Assembly (NCBI RefSeq): GCF_002366715.1
Contig: NZ_DFBS01000038.1
Coordinates: 1-50,682 of the forward strand
Direction of reading: 5' to 3'
From: Halomonas sp. UBA3074
GTDB lineage: Bacteria > Pseudomonadota > Gammaproteobacteria > Pseudomonadales > Halomonadaceae
Length of the DNA stretch: 50,682 nucleotides
Shown: piece after piece, positions 7,964 through 14,796 of the stretch
Layout of the letters: each line of letters starts with the position of its first letter
Position numbering within the stretch: position 1 is the first letter of the stretch
The notes under the pieces: generated by a model
What the model was told of the DNA's origin: nothing
The model's database searches: none
What the model saw: the letters and a program-made list of their open reading frames with translations, nothing else
Translations under genes and position numbers: made by a program

Positions 7964-8896
7964 ATGAAGATAGGATTTTCGTTATTTACACTGATTAACC
8001 AGCGCCAGGATAAGCCACAGTTTTTAACGCCTACCCGTGTCGCCCCTCAACAGAGCAAGCCCGCTGAAGACGACCCGTTCACTAAACGTCTTAAAAAGCA
8101 GCAGGAAGCGTTGGAGAGCTTGGCGTCTTTACCTTCTCCAAAGGAAGCCTCCCAGCAGCAGGCTACCGATAAAGTGGGCTTCCTGCGGCAGCGGATTGAA
8201 ATGCTGAAAGCCATGATGGCCTTCGCCTCTCCTGAACAGCTTAAAAACATGGCCAAGGAGCTCAAGAGCATCGCCCGTGAACTTGCCGGTGCGGCTAAAC
8301 TATTGAGCAATCAAGGTGGCGGCGGTGCTGGCATGACCGCTATCCCTTCAATGGTTCCAACAGCAGCAGCGCCAACAACAGTCGCTCAAGCCAGCGGGGC
8401 CGATTCAGCTGCGGCCCAAGCGGGTGGCGATGAGAGCGCTGAGGCAACGGTGTCGAGTGACGCGCAGCAAGCCGAGGCCAATGCGCAAACAGCAGAGGAA
8501 GAGGCGGAACAAGAGGCTGAAAAAGCAGCGGGCGAGCCTGAAGGCGATGAATCCAGCGAGCTCGGCTTATTACCTAGCCTACCCAGCCCCATTCAGAATG
8601 AAGACAACCGCTCGAAATCCAATGGCGCTAGCGCTAGTGAACATGCACTACGCGGCGTACTGACTGACGCCCAGAAAGCGCTTCGCGAAGCGGTTAACGA
8701 ACTCAAGATTCGGCTGAGTGAAGAAGACAAGGAAGCTCGTCGTGAGCTAAAGAAAGCGGAAGAAGCCATGGAAAAGACGGATCAAGCGGTTGCGGCCTCC
8801 TCTTCTGACGCCCTCTACTCCTCATTGGGGCAGTTGCTGCCTACCTCGTTAGGTGACGTTTCCGTATCAACGTCGTCTATCAACATCGAGGTTTAG
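7964..8896 (+). CDS. Unrecognised acidic low-complexity protein
   Basis: The 310-residue protein has no family I recognise. The start at 7964 has AGAAGAGG upstream. The N-terminus (MKIGFSLFTLINQ) is not a clear signal peptide. Residues about 60-120 are predicted helical and amphipathic. Residues about 125-210 are rich in Ala, Glu, Gln and Ser and probably disordered. Residues about 225-280 are a charged helix that could form a coiled coil, and the tail is rich in Ser and Val. It lies 44 bp after xseA in the same direction and may share its transcript. The composition is typical of a halophile. No function is proposed. Confidence 0.7.
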   Translation: MKIGFSLFTLINQRQDKPQFLTPTRVAPQQSKPAEDDPFTKRLKKQQEALESLASLPSPKEASQQQATDKVGFLRQRIEMLKAMMAFASPEQLKNMAKELKSIARELAGAAKLLSNQGGGGAGMTAIPSMVPTAAAPTTVAQASGADSAAAQAGGDESAEATVSSDAQQAEANAQTAEEEAEQEAEKAAGEPEGDESSELGLLPSLPSPIQNEDNRSKSNGASASEHALRGVLTDAQKALREAVNELKIRLSEEDKEARRELKKAEEAMEKTDQAVAASSSDALYSSLGQLLPTSLGDVSVSTSSINIEV

Positions 8897-8910
8897 CGTT
8901 AAATGAAAAA

Positions 8911-8932
8911 GGCGCTACTCATCAGTAGCGCC
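8911..8932 (-). terminator. Terminator hairpin between convergent genes
   Basis: A perfect 9-bp stem GGCGCTACT / AGTAGCGCC has a 4-nt loop. Five T follow on the minus strand, making it a good terminator for the small gene at 8975-9121. It may also weakly end the plus-strand transcript of the preceding gene. Confidence 0.75.
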
Positions 8933-8974
8933 TTAGCGGTATCAGCGCTGTTATCAGCAGCGCTCAAAGCGTAT

Positions 8975-9121
8975 TCAGTGACCTTTTTTCTGGTCATCCT
9001 TTGATTTCTGGCTGTCGGAATCGGGATTAACGTGATGGGTATCCGGCATTGGATTGGCATCGTCGTGGTGATCGTCGCGGTCTTTAGGCGCTTTTTTGTC
9101 GTGCTCGGAGGCTTGAGTCAT
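8975..9121 (-). CDS. Small hydrophilic His/Asp/Lys-rich protein
   Basis: The 48-codon frame starts at the ATG at 9121, with AAGGA at 7-8 nt, and ends in GGH-like polar sequence just before a terminator. The peptide (it begins MTQASEHDKK and ends DDQKKGH) is almost free of hydrophobic residues and rich in Asp, His, Lys and Pro. No family was recognised. Such small hydrophilic, disordered proteins often accompany stress regions, and the neighbours to the right are YqjD/E-like genes and a stress-type SDR. The RBS and terminator support a real gene. Confidence 0.6.
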   Translation of the reverse strand: MTQASEHDKKAPKDRDDHHDDANPMPDTHHVNPDSDSQKSKDDQKKGH

Positions 9122-9495
9122 CGCTTTTTCCTTATGGTGAGGGTCTGGGTTTCCTTATTGCCCTGGCTATCTCAGCCAACCGGGCTCCTTGAATAGCGTG
9201 ATAAACGCAAGAATGAGGGCTATCAATCTCACCTCCTATCCAAGCTGCTTTTACTGTAGCTGTTACTAACTAACTTGCAATGCAGCTGCGCGGCGTCCAA
9301 CCAATCACCATTTTAAATATAACCATTTAAAAACAGACAGTTGGATAATTAATAGCGTATTAAACGGACCGTATTGGGAATCCCAATAATGCTTATGGTT
9401 TGCAGCTATCGATTAGCGCTGTTAGCGGCTTTTGTGCTGGCTTTTTATGCCGACTGTTCTAGCCAAACCGGTCTTGCTAAACCGTCCCTGCTAAA
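9122..9495. other. Intergenic stretch without a convincing gene
   Basis: This AT-rich spacer should hold the promoter of the small gene at 8975-9121. It contains two copies of ACCATTT(T) near 9306 and 9323 and a 15-bp palindrome at 9373-9387. A plus-strand frame at 9374-9562 runs through the downstream terminator hairpin and is judged spurious. Confidence 0.5.
9373..9387. promoter_or_regulatory. Perfect palindrome, possible operator
   Basis: ATTGGGAATCCCAAT is a perfect 15-nt palindrome around a central A. It stands alone in the intergenic stretch, so it could be a dimeric repressor site. No regulator can be assigned. Confidence 0.3.
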
Positions 9496-9526
9496 AAGCA
9501 GTGGCCGCATTAAGCGGCCACTGCTT
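9496..9526 (-). terminator. Terminator of the YqjD/E-like operon
   Basis: A perfect 13-bp stem AAGCAGTGGCCGC / GCGGCCACTGCTT has a 5-nt loop. On the minus strand it is followed by a T run (9497-9493). It lies 32 bp beyond the DUF3618 gene stop. Confidence 0.85.
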
Positions 9527-9558
9527 TCACTCATTTTTTATCAGCCATATCAGCAATG

Positions 9559-10680
9559 TTAGGGCGTGTGGTTAGTCCCCGACCCTTGGGTGTTGCCGGA
9601 AGGTGTGCTCGACCCCGCCAAGCCCTGGCTATGTTTCTGATGGTCATGTTTCTGGTCATGGCTCTCAGGTGCAGAGCGCTCCGTTGTGGGCGTTGGGGTG
9701 GGTGAGCCTGCAACTCCCGCTTCCTGATGCTGTGGGGCGTTTACGTTCGCATCATTAGCGCGATGGGAATCGCCCTTAGCAGATTCGGCTTTTTCATGGA
9801 TCGTATGCTGAGCCTTGTCCGCTTGCGCTTGCCCGGTTTCGGCAGCCTTATGCATAACGCGGTCGCGGTACTCGCCCATGTACTCATCCTCTTTCTTGGT
9901 GGCGGGGAAAATGCCGCCCAGGGCCGCCCCCAGCGCAAACCCAAGTGCGCCCACTACCAAGGGGTGATCCTGAACAAAATCGGAGGCTTGGCTTCCAGAT
10001 TGGTGAGCACGATGCCCCATATTGTGCATGCGGTCCTGCGCGCCATGCTGAAGATGGGATGAAGAGTTGCGCATATTATCCCCCATTTGGTGTGCCTTGC
10101 TGCCCCATTGCTGGGCGGTGTCTCTGGCTTTTTGGCCTAAGTGCTGGGCTTTGCCTTTAGCGCCATCTTTCATGCTGCTGGCGCCCTCTTTCGCCCGGCT
10201 CATGCGGCCTTTACCATCGCTATGGCTCTCTGAACCACCGGCTACGCCGGAAGGCGTGCTGCTATAAGCGGGCGCGCCACCGTTAGGATGCGTGCCTTCG
10301 TGCACAGGCACGCCCGGCGTGCCATGGTCACTGCTAGCCCCATGAGAGGACTGCCCACCGGTGTAGAAACGCTGGTCCATATCCGAGGCGTACTGCTGAT
10401 GGTCGCGTGACGTATTCGGTTGGCGCTGAGCCAGCATTAGCCAGCCGATACCGGCACTGGTGAGCAGGAACGGCAAGGGATTCTGCTTAATGGTGGTGCT
10501 TAAATTAGAGACAAACTCGTTAGCGCCCCCATGGCGAATATACTCATAGGAGGTATTCAACAACTGCTGAGGAGAGAAGCGCTCTTCGATTTCATGCAGG
10601 GTTGAATCAAGGCGCTCGCGCGATTGATTGATATCCTTTTCAATCTCTTCAGGACTGCGCTGATGGTCATGATCCGTCAT
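9559..10680 (-). CDS. DUF3618-type membrane protein, YqjD-like
   Basis: The 373-residue protein opens with a DUF3618-like helix (RSPEEIEKDINQSRERLD, about 8-40). A hydrophobic segment follows at about 70-90 (PFLLTSAGIGWLML). A long, low-complexity Gly/Ser/His/Gln region leads to a second glycine-rich membrane segment at about 243-265 (HPLVVGALGFALGAALGGIF), similar to the C-terminal anchor of YqjD/DUF883 proteins. The tail is disordered. The start overlaps the stop of the holin-like gene by 4 nt (ATGA), so translation is probably coupled. In E. coli YqjD is an RpoS-dependent inner-membrane protein that associates with ribosomes. A related envelope or stress role here is inference. Confidence 0.8.
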   Translation of the reverse strand: MTDHDHQRSPEEIEKDINQSRERLDSTLHEIEERFSPQQLLNTSYEYIRHGGANEFVSNLSTTIKQNPLPFLLTSAGIGWLMLAQRQPNTSRDHQQYASDMDQRFYTGGQSSHGASSDHGTPGVPVHEGTHPNGGAPAYSSTPSGVAGGSESHSDGKGRMSRAKEGASSMKDGAKGKAQHLGQKARDTAQQWGSKAHQMGDNMRNSSSHLQHGAQDRMHNMGHRAHQSGSQASDFVQDHPLVVGALGFALGAALGGIFPATKKEDEYMGEYRDRVMHKAAETGQAQADKAQHTIHEKAESAKGDSHRANDANVNAPQHQEAGVAGSPTPTPTTERSAPESHDQKHDHQKHSQGLAGSSTPSGNTQGSGTNHTP

Positions 10681-11114
10681 TTCAACTCCTCCTTGACGTT
10701 GTGCTGATGCTGCTTCGCCGTGGTTTTGTCGCTCTGCAGGCTATGCATCGTACGGCTGGGCATCAGGTTGCGCGCCTGTAGTTTCTTCTGGCCCGCTTTT
10801 AGCATAATCACACCAATAATCGTCACGACGACACCGACGATTAAGGCAGAGAGCCAAGGCGTGGTATCCGCCGGGAGCACTTCGTTGAGCAGAAAGACCA
10901 GCGCTGCTAACAGGGTCAAAAAGCCGCCCAGCAAAACCGCACCGGCCATTGCAATCGAAGCAATCGCGCCCATCGCTTGGTGGGTTTTCTCGGTCATCTC
11001 GGTCTTGGCGAGTGCGGCCTCGTTGCGCACCAGCGAGCTGATTTCCTGCATCACTGTCGAGAGCAGCGAACCGACCGATGAGCTTTGCGACGTGGGTTTG
11101 TTATCCGAATCCAT
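10677..11114 (-). CDS. Phage-holin-family membrane protein, YqjE-like
   Basis: The 145-residue protein belongs to the DUF1469/holin-X-like group. An N-terminal amphipathic region (SLLSTVMQEISSLVRNEAAL) precedes two transmembrane helices at about 50-75 and 85-108, and the tail is basic and polar. The same arrangement occurs in E. coli YqjE, encoded next to YqjD. It is the middle gene of a three-gene operon, with 23 bp before it and a 4-nt overlap after it. It is a chromosomal envelope protein despite the family name; there is no prophage around it. Confidence 0.85.
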   Translation of the reverse strand: MDSDNKPTSQSSSVGSLLSTVMQEISSLVRNEAALAKTEMTEKTHQAMGAIASIAMAGAVLLGGFLTLLAALVFLLNEVLPADTTPWLSALIVGVVVTIIGVIMLKAGQKKLQARNLMPSRTMHSLQSDKTTAKQHQHNVKEELK

Positions 11115-11137
11115 TCTATGCCTCCCTGGCCCTAGCG

Positions 11138-11725
11138 TTAGGGCATTCCATTTTCTCGACCTGACGAACCCACTGCCCCGTTACCGGCCACGGCGCTGCC
11201 TGAAAGGCTCGATGCCTGGCTAGCCGGTGACGCTTGCCCGGCGGGAACATTTTCCTGCATTGGAAGCCCCGTTGAGCGCTCATCGGGCGTGTGTGAATAG
11301 CCTGAATTTGCATCACCACTATGCGAGTGCTGGCCGGAACTACGCAGAAAGCGGGTCGCTAAAAAACCAGCAGCAATCAAGCCGCCGACAAACAACGCGG
11401 GCTCACGACGGCTAAAGCTTTGCGCTTCATTGCATACCGTGCGTAAATCTTTATCGCGCAATGAGCTGGAAAACCGTTCGGTGGTATCAGCAAACTTTCT
11501 CGCTTGTTTGGAGAAGTAAGGCTGCTGCTGGTTATCGAATTCATCAGCCATTTTTTGCAAAACGCTGGTGAATTTGTGGGACTGTTCTGCCGCGTTATCA
11601 CGCTGTTGATTGAAGTAGCTTTCAGCTTGGTGATGGGCCGCATCGCTGACTTCATGGGCCGTGTCGCGCCCTTGCTGTTTAAGCGACTCCGTTGAGCGGT
11701 TGGGCTGCTTTCCTTGATCGGTCAT
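11138..11725 (-). CDS. YqjD/DUF883-like membrane-anchored protein
   Basis: The 195-residue protein is the first gene of the operon and has a strong RBS (AAGGAGGAAGTG). Residues 1-105 are polar and helical, rich in Gln, Asp and Ser. One hydrophobic, glycine-containing segment lies at about 110-132 (EPALFVGGLIAAGFLATRFL). The tail is disordered and Ser/Gly-rich. The layout of a helical cytoplasmic part plus a single late anchor resembles DUF883 proteins, but the family assignment is tentative. The promoter should lie in the repeat-rich spacer to its right. Confidence 0.72.
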   Translation of the reverse strand: MTDQGKQPNRSTESLKQQGRDTAHEVSDAAHHQAESYFNQQRDNAAEQSHKFTSVLQKMADEFDNQQQPYFSKQARKFADTTERFSSSLRDKDLRTVCNEAQSFSRREPALFVGGLIAAGFLATRFLRSSGQHSHSGDANSGYSHTPDERSTGLPMQENVPAGQASPASQASSLSGSAVAGNGAVGSSGRENGMP

Positions 11726-12318
11726 CTGTCACTTCCTCCTTGTCGTATCACTTTTCAGCATCCGTGGTGAAACACAATCAGCATCACTACACATCTATTA
11801 AGTGCACTTCATTATCGCCACGATAGTTAATAAAATGATGCACTTAGGAAAGAATAAGCATTTAAAGCTAGCGAAATCACCCTCCCTAACAGATTAACCA
11901 CCGTTAAACGTTAAAACACAGCATTTAAAACAAAGCATTATTAAACAGCACTTTTAAAACACGTACCTATTAATACGTGCTTTTAAAACCATGCTCTTAA
12001 AACCCTGCCCTTAAAACATAGTGTGCTTTCTATTAATGTCAATTGCTGAGCGGCGCCAATTAGAAAACCGACACTTTCCTTAACATAGGTTATTTGTTTT
12101 ACAATTTATCTTTTCAATTTAACGCATGTTATTGAAATAATCATAACGTACTGAAATATAAGAAAGTCAGGTCTTTTAGCGCGGCTTGCTAGTTTCTACG
12201 CCTTTGGTCTACCTTGAAGGCTGTGAATATTCGAGGAACGGATATTCGCTGGTTAATGGCGTGATGCGTTATCAACGTTAAACGACACACATCCGTGCTA
12301 ACAATGGAGTGACCGCAC
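11726..12318. other. AT-rich divergent intergenic region with short repeats
   Basis: This 590-bp spacer lies between the divergent YqjD-like operon and the SDR gene and should contain both promoters. No credible gene was seen. Its notable content is an array of TTAAAAC motifs at 11904-12024, described separately. It is much more AT-rich than its surroundings. Confidence 0.7.
11904..12024. repeat. Degenerate ~14-bp tandem repeat array (TTAAAACNNNGCNN)
   Basis: TTAAAAC or TTAAAC occurs at 11904, 11911, 11925, 11941, 11954, 11983, 11997 and 12011. Most spacings are 13-16 bp, with one of 29 bp where an intermediate unit seems to have diverged. Each unit is usually followed by GC a few bases later, for example TTAAAACACAGCAT, TTAAAACCATGCTC and TTAAAACCCTGCCC. 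Confidence 0.7.
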
Positions 12319-13173
12319 ATGAGTGATCAAAAACAGCCTCCCCAGCATCAAGATAAGCAGCCGGGCGATGAGTACGCGATGCGCCCAGAGCCCGAGTATA
12401 TTCGTGATAGCTACCGCGGCACTGACAAGCTGTTAGACAAAGTCGCGATTATTACCGGCGGTGACAGCGGCATTGGTCGTGCCGTGGCCGTTCACTATGC
12501 TCGCGAAGGGGCGGATTGCACGATTGCCTATCTGGACGAAGATAGCGACGCCGAAGAGACCAAACGCTTGGTCGAAGCGGAAGGCCGCCGCTGCTTGGTA
12601 TTGAAAGGCGATGTGGCGGAACCCGAGTTTTGCTGCGATATTGTTAAGCGCACGCTCGATCACTTCGGCAAGATTAATATTGTGATCAACAATGCCGCCG
12701 AGCAGTACGATTGGGACGACATTACCGAGATCCCCGATGATCAACTGCTGCGCACCTTTCAGACCAATATTTTCAGCCACTTCTACCTGACCAAATCTGC
12801 CCTGCCGCATCTCGACAAGGGCGATACGATCATCTGCACATCCTCTATCAACGCCTTTAAGGGCAACGCGACGCTGATCGATTACACCGCCACCAAAGGC
12901 GCTATTCAGGGGTTAGTGCGCTCGCTGGCGATGTCGCTGATGGATCGTGGTATTCGCGTCAACGCCGTGGCGCCAGGGCCTGTGTGGACCCCGCTGATTC
13001 CGGCCAGCTTTGAGGATGAAAAAGTAGCCTCATTCGGCGGTCAGGTGCCGATGAATCGCGCTGGCCAGCCCAGCGAAATGGGCCCTGCGTATGTCTATCT
13101 GGCCAGCGAAGAGTCTTCCTACATGAGCGGCCAGACCATGCACCTCAATGGTGGCGTGATTTTAAACACCTAA
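12319..13173 (+). CDS. SDR family oxidoreductase, YghA/stress-protein-39 type
   Basis: The 284-residue NAD(P)-dependent short-chain dehydrogenase has an N-terminal extension of about 38 residues, rich in Pro and Gln, typical of the YghA/GSP39 branch. The Rossmann motif is TGGDSGIG at about 47-54, the NNAA motif is at about 120, and the catalytic triad is Ser (TSSINAFKG) plus Tyr-x-x-x-Lys (YTATK). The C-terminus has GQTMHLNGG. The RBS is GGAGTGA. Members reduce carbonyls, and several are induced by general stress. The substrate cannot be read from sequence. It is a single gene with its own terminator, divergent from the YqjD-like operon. Confidence 0.92.
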   Translation: MSDQKQPPQHQDKQPGDEYAMRPEPEYIRDSYRGTDKLLDKVAIITGGDSGIGRAVAVHYAREGADCTIAYLDEDSDAEETKRLVEAEGRRCLVLKGDVAEPEFCCDIVKRTLDHFGKINIVINNAAEQYDWDDITEIPDDQLLRTFQTNIFSHFYLTKSALPHLDKGDTIICTSSINAFKGNATLIDYTATKGAIQGLVRSLAMSLMDRGIRVNAVAPGPVWTPLIPASFEDEKVASFGGQVPMNRAGQPSEMGPAYVYLASEESSYMSGQTMHLNGGVILNT

Positions 13174-13202
13174 GCGTTTGTTATTCAGATATAGCGCACA
13201 CT

Positions 13203-13233
13203 TTAACGGGGCGGCCTTGAGCCGCCCCGTTAA
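13203..13233 (+). terminator. Terminator hairpin after the SDR gene
   Basis: A perfect 13-bp stem TTAACGGGGCGGC / GCCGCCCCGTTAA has a 5-nt loop and starts 29 bp after the stop codon. The T run is poor, so termination rests on the strong GC stem. Confidence 0.7.
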
Positions 13234-13267
13234 TGCGTTTCGTATAAAATCATTGACCACCGAAATA

Positions 13268-13281
13268 TTCCCGTTCGGTAA
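13268..13281. promoter_or_regulatory. Candidate HipB operator 1
   Basis: TTCCCGTTCGGTAA fits the palindrome TTMCCGNNCGGKAA. It is the first of three such sites upstream of the hipB-like gene. Confidence 0.6.
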
Positions 13282-13317
13282 TATTTCTTTCCAGAAAGCC
13301 TCTCTAATCACTGAAAG

Positions 13318-13331
13318 TTACCGATCGGGAA
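13318..13331. promoter_or_regulatory. Candidate HipB operator 2
   Basis: TTACCGATCGGGAA is the second copy, 50 bp after the first. It is close to the reverse complement of site 1. Confidence 0.6.
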
Positions 13332-13368
13332 TAATCATAGCGTTTTGATCACAAATATGGTCTATCAT

Positions 13369-13382
13369 TACCGTACGGTAAT
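13369..13382. promoter_or_regulatory. Candidate HipB operator 3
   Basis: TTACCGTACGGTAA is a perfect palindrome 51 bp after site 2 and 17 bp before the hipB-like start codon. It probably overlaps the promoter, as in autoregulated toxin-antitoxin loci. Confidence 0.65.
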
Positions 13383-13399
13383 TTTATCGGACAGTCGCT

Positions 13400-13654
13400 A
13401 TGACCTCCCAGATAGAGAGTGCAAAACGTATTCGCAGCAGTGAAGAGCTTGGCAAGCTAGTTCAACAAACCCGGCGTGATCAATCATTGCTGCAAAGTGA
13501 TATTGCCGGGCTTGCGGGTACAGGCAACCGCTTTATCGTCGACCTTGAGCGCGGCAAGCCAACCCTGCAGCTACAAAAAGTACTCGATGTTTTGGATCTA
13601 ATGGGATTGGAAGTGATTATACAGCGCAAAGGGAATCACCATGGCCGCCCATAG
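13400..13654 (+). CDS. HipB-like antitoxin/transcriptional repressor
   Basis: The 84-residue XRE-type helix-turn-helix protein matches the HipB layout. A helical start (SSEELGKLVQQTRRDQ) leads to an HTH at about 28-55 (LQSDIAGLAGTGNRFIVDLERGKPT), then the LQKVLDVLDLMGLEVII segment typical of HipB family members. HipB binds HipA kinase and represses hipBA. Here three palindromic operator candidates precede the gene, and only a broken hipA stub follows, its ATG overlapping the hipB 3' end at 13641. The antitoxin therefore appears orphaned, though it may still act as a DNA-binding regulator. The RBS is weak. Confidence 0.85.
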   Translation: MTSQIESAKRIRSSEELGKLVQQTRRDQSLLQSDIAGLAGTGNRFIVDLERGKPTLQLQKVLDVLDLMGLEVIIQRKGNHHGRP

Positions 13655-13745
13655 CGAAGTGCTTGATCTGTTGCATGAATGACAAAACGCTGGTCGGCTT
13701 AAGTAATGATCAACCCAGATCAATATGACTGACTGGCCAAGCTTC
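13641..13745 (+). pseudogene. hipA toxin remnant (5' stub)
   Basis: An ATG at 13641 overlaps the hipB-like stop, the usual hipBA arrangement. The frame reads MAAHSEVLDLLHE, then a TGA where HipA N-termini carry a residue such as Trp. After it, QNAGRL continues in the same frame and, shifted by one base, LSNDQPRSI follows. Together these resemble the HipA start (…V-x-G-x-L-S-x-D…). Stops follow at once, and the next gene ends at 13746 on the other strand, so only about 35 codons of a normally ~400-residue kinase remain. The match is by eye. Confidence 0.5.
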
Positions 13746-14633
13746 TCACCGTCGCCGAGGGATAGCCGTCGCATAGGTAATGAGATGCAAGAGGTGTTTA
13801 TCCGCTTGCTGTAAGGCTTCTAGCGTTTTGGGCCGATCGAACGCCGCCAATAAGCTGCACAGCACTTCGGAGATGGCTAGTGCGGGGGTTAGCGTATGGA
13901 AAAAGCTATCGCTTTCTGTGGGGCACAGAACAACCTGCTCTGACAGCGCGGCCAGCGGCGACACTTCGCTATCGGTAATGGAAACAATGCCCACCCCCTG
14001 CGCTTTTGCCAACTGGGCCAGTTCCAGCGCCCCGGTTGCATACGGTTTGATAGAGATAACCAGCAAGACATCCTCAGAGGTAGCGCGAATTAACGCGTCT
14101 CCGCCGGTTCCTCCAGGCCCCTCCAGGTGCACCGAACGCTCGCCTAGCAGGGTCATCACGTAATGGAAGTGCCAGGCAACGGCATGGCTGGAACGTAAAC
14201 CCAGCACGTACACCTTTCTCGCTGACGTTAACCTATCGGCGGTGGCTTCCAGCCGCCGCAGCGAATCGGGCTCACACAGCTTAGCAAGCTGGGCACTTAG
14301 CCCCTGAAGCATATGCGAGGCGGTATCGCTGGCTCCCCTTTCACTGCCTTCATTAACACGCTGTCGAACCTTGGCCGCGAAGCCATCGCCTCCCTGACGT
14401 AACGCCGCGGCATGCTGCGCCCGCAGTTCGTCGTACCCTGGCAGCCCCAGGAATTTGGCCAGCCGCGTCATGGTGGCGGGTTGCACATCGGCATGGCGAG
14501 CCACTTCGCGCATGGACACCAGCGCCACGTCCTCTGGATGCTCAAGCACGTAGCGAGCGGCCTGCTGCAGCTGTGCAGACATGGCATCGTACTGGGCAAT
14601 CATCTGCTCTCTCAGCGAATCGCTTGGCGACAT
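13746..14633 (-). CDS. MurR/RpiR family transcriptional regulator
   Basis: The 295-residue protein has an N-terminal HTH_6 domain (about 1-80, including SMREVARHADVQPATMTRLAKFLG) and a C-terminal SIS sugar-phosphate-binding domain at about 125-265 (VYVLGLRSSHAVAWHF, LVISIKPYATGALELAQLAK). These regulators usually bind a phosphosugar or a related metabolite and control a neighbouring catabolic operon. It is divergent from the aminotransferase/CMD pair with a 163-bp gap, so it probably regulates that pair and itself. The ligand cannot be read from sequence. Confidence 0.92.
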   Translation of the reverse strand: MSPSDSLREQMIAQYDAMSAQLQQAARYVLEHPEDVALVSMREVARHADVQPATMTRLAKFLGLPGYDELRAQHAAALRQGGDGFAAKVRQRVNEGSERGASDTASHMLQGLSAQLAKLCEPDSLRRLEATADRLTSARKVYVLGLRSSHAVAWHFHYVMTLLGERSVHLEGPGGTGGDALIRATSEDVLLVISIKPYATGALELAQLAKAQGVGIVSITDSEVSPLAALSEQVVLCPTESDSFFHTLTPALAISEVLCSLLAAFDRPKTLEALQQADKHLLHLITYATAIPRRR

Positions 14634-14713
14634 AGTGGTGGGCTCTGTGAAGAAAGGGGGGTCGGTTCTGCGAAGAAATGATCTATATGTTTCGCACTAT
14701 ATTTAAATGATTT

Positions 14714-14726
14714 ATTTGTTGCAAAT
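14714..14726. promoter_or_regulatory. Possible RpiR operator
   Basis: The inverted repeat ATTTG-TTG-CAAAT lies in the AT-rich gap between the RpiR gene and the aminotransferase. Its place between divergent genes suggests an operator, but the motif is short. Confidence 0.3.
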
Positions 14727-14796
14727 CTATTTGTGAGTGTGCCAATCTCATTGTCATGTGAGCTGCTCACCGTTTTGATCATGAGGGAAAGAGGCT

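Noticed and set aside
9374..9562. Plus-strand frame resembling a small lipoprotein
   Set aside because: It begins with TTG inside a palindrome, has no good lipobox and runs through the terminator of the opposite operon.
10677..11114. Prophage signal from the holin-family protein
   Set aside because: The holin-X-like family is chromosomal here and sits in a YqjDE-like operon; no other phage genes are nearby.
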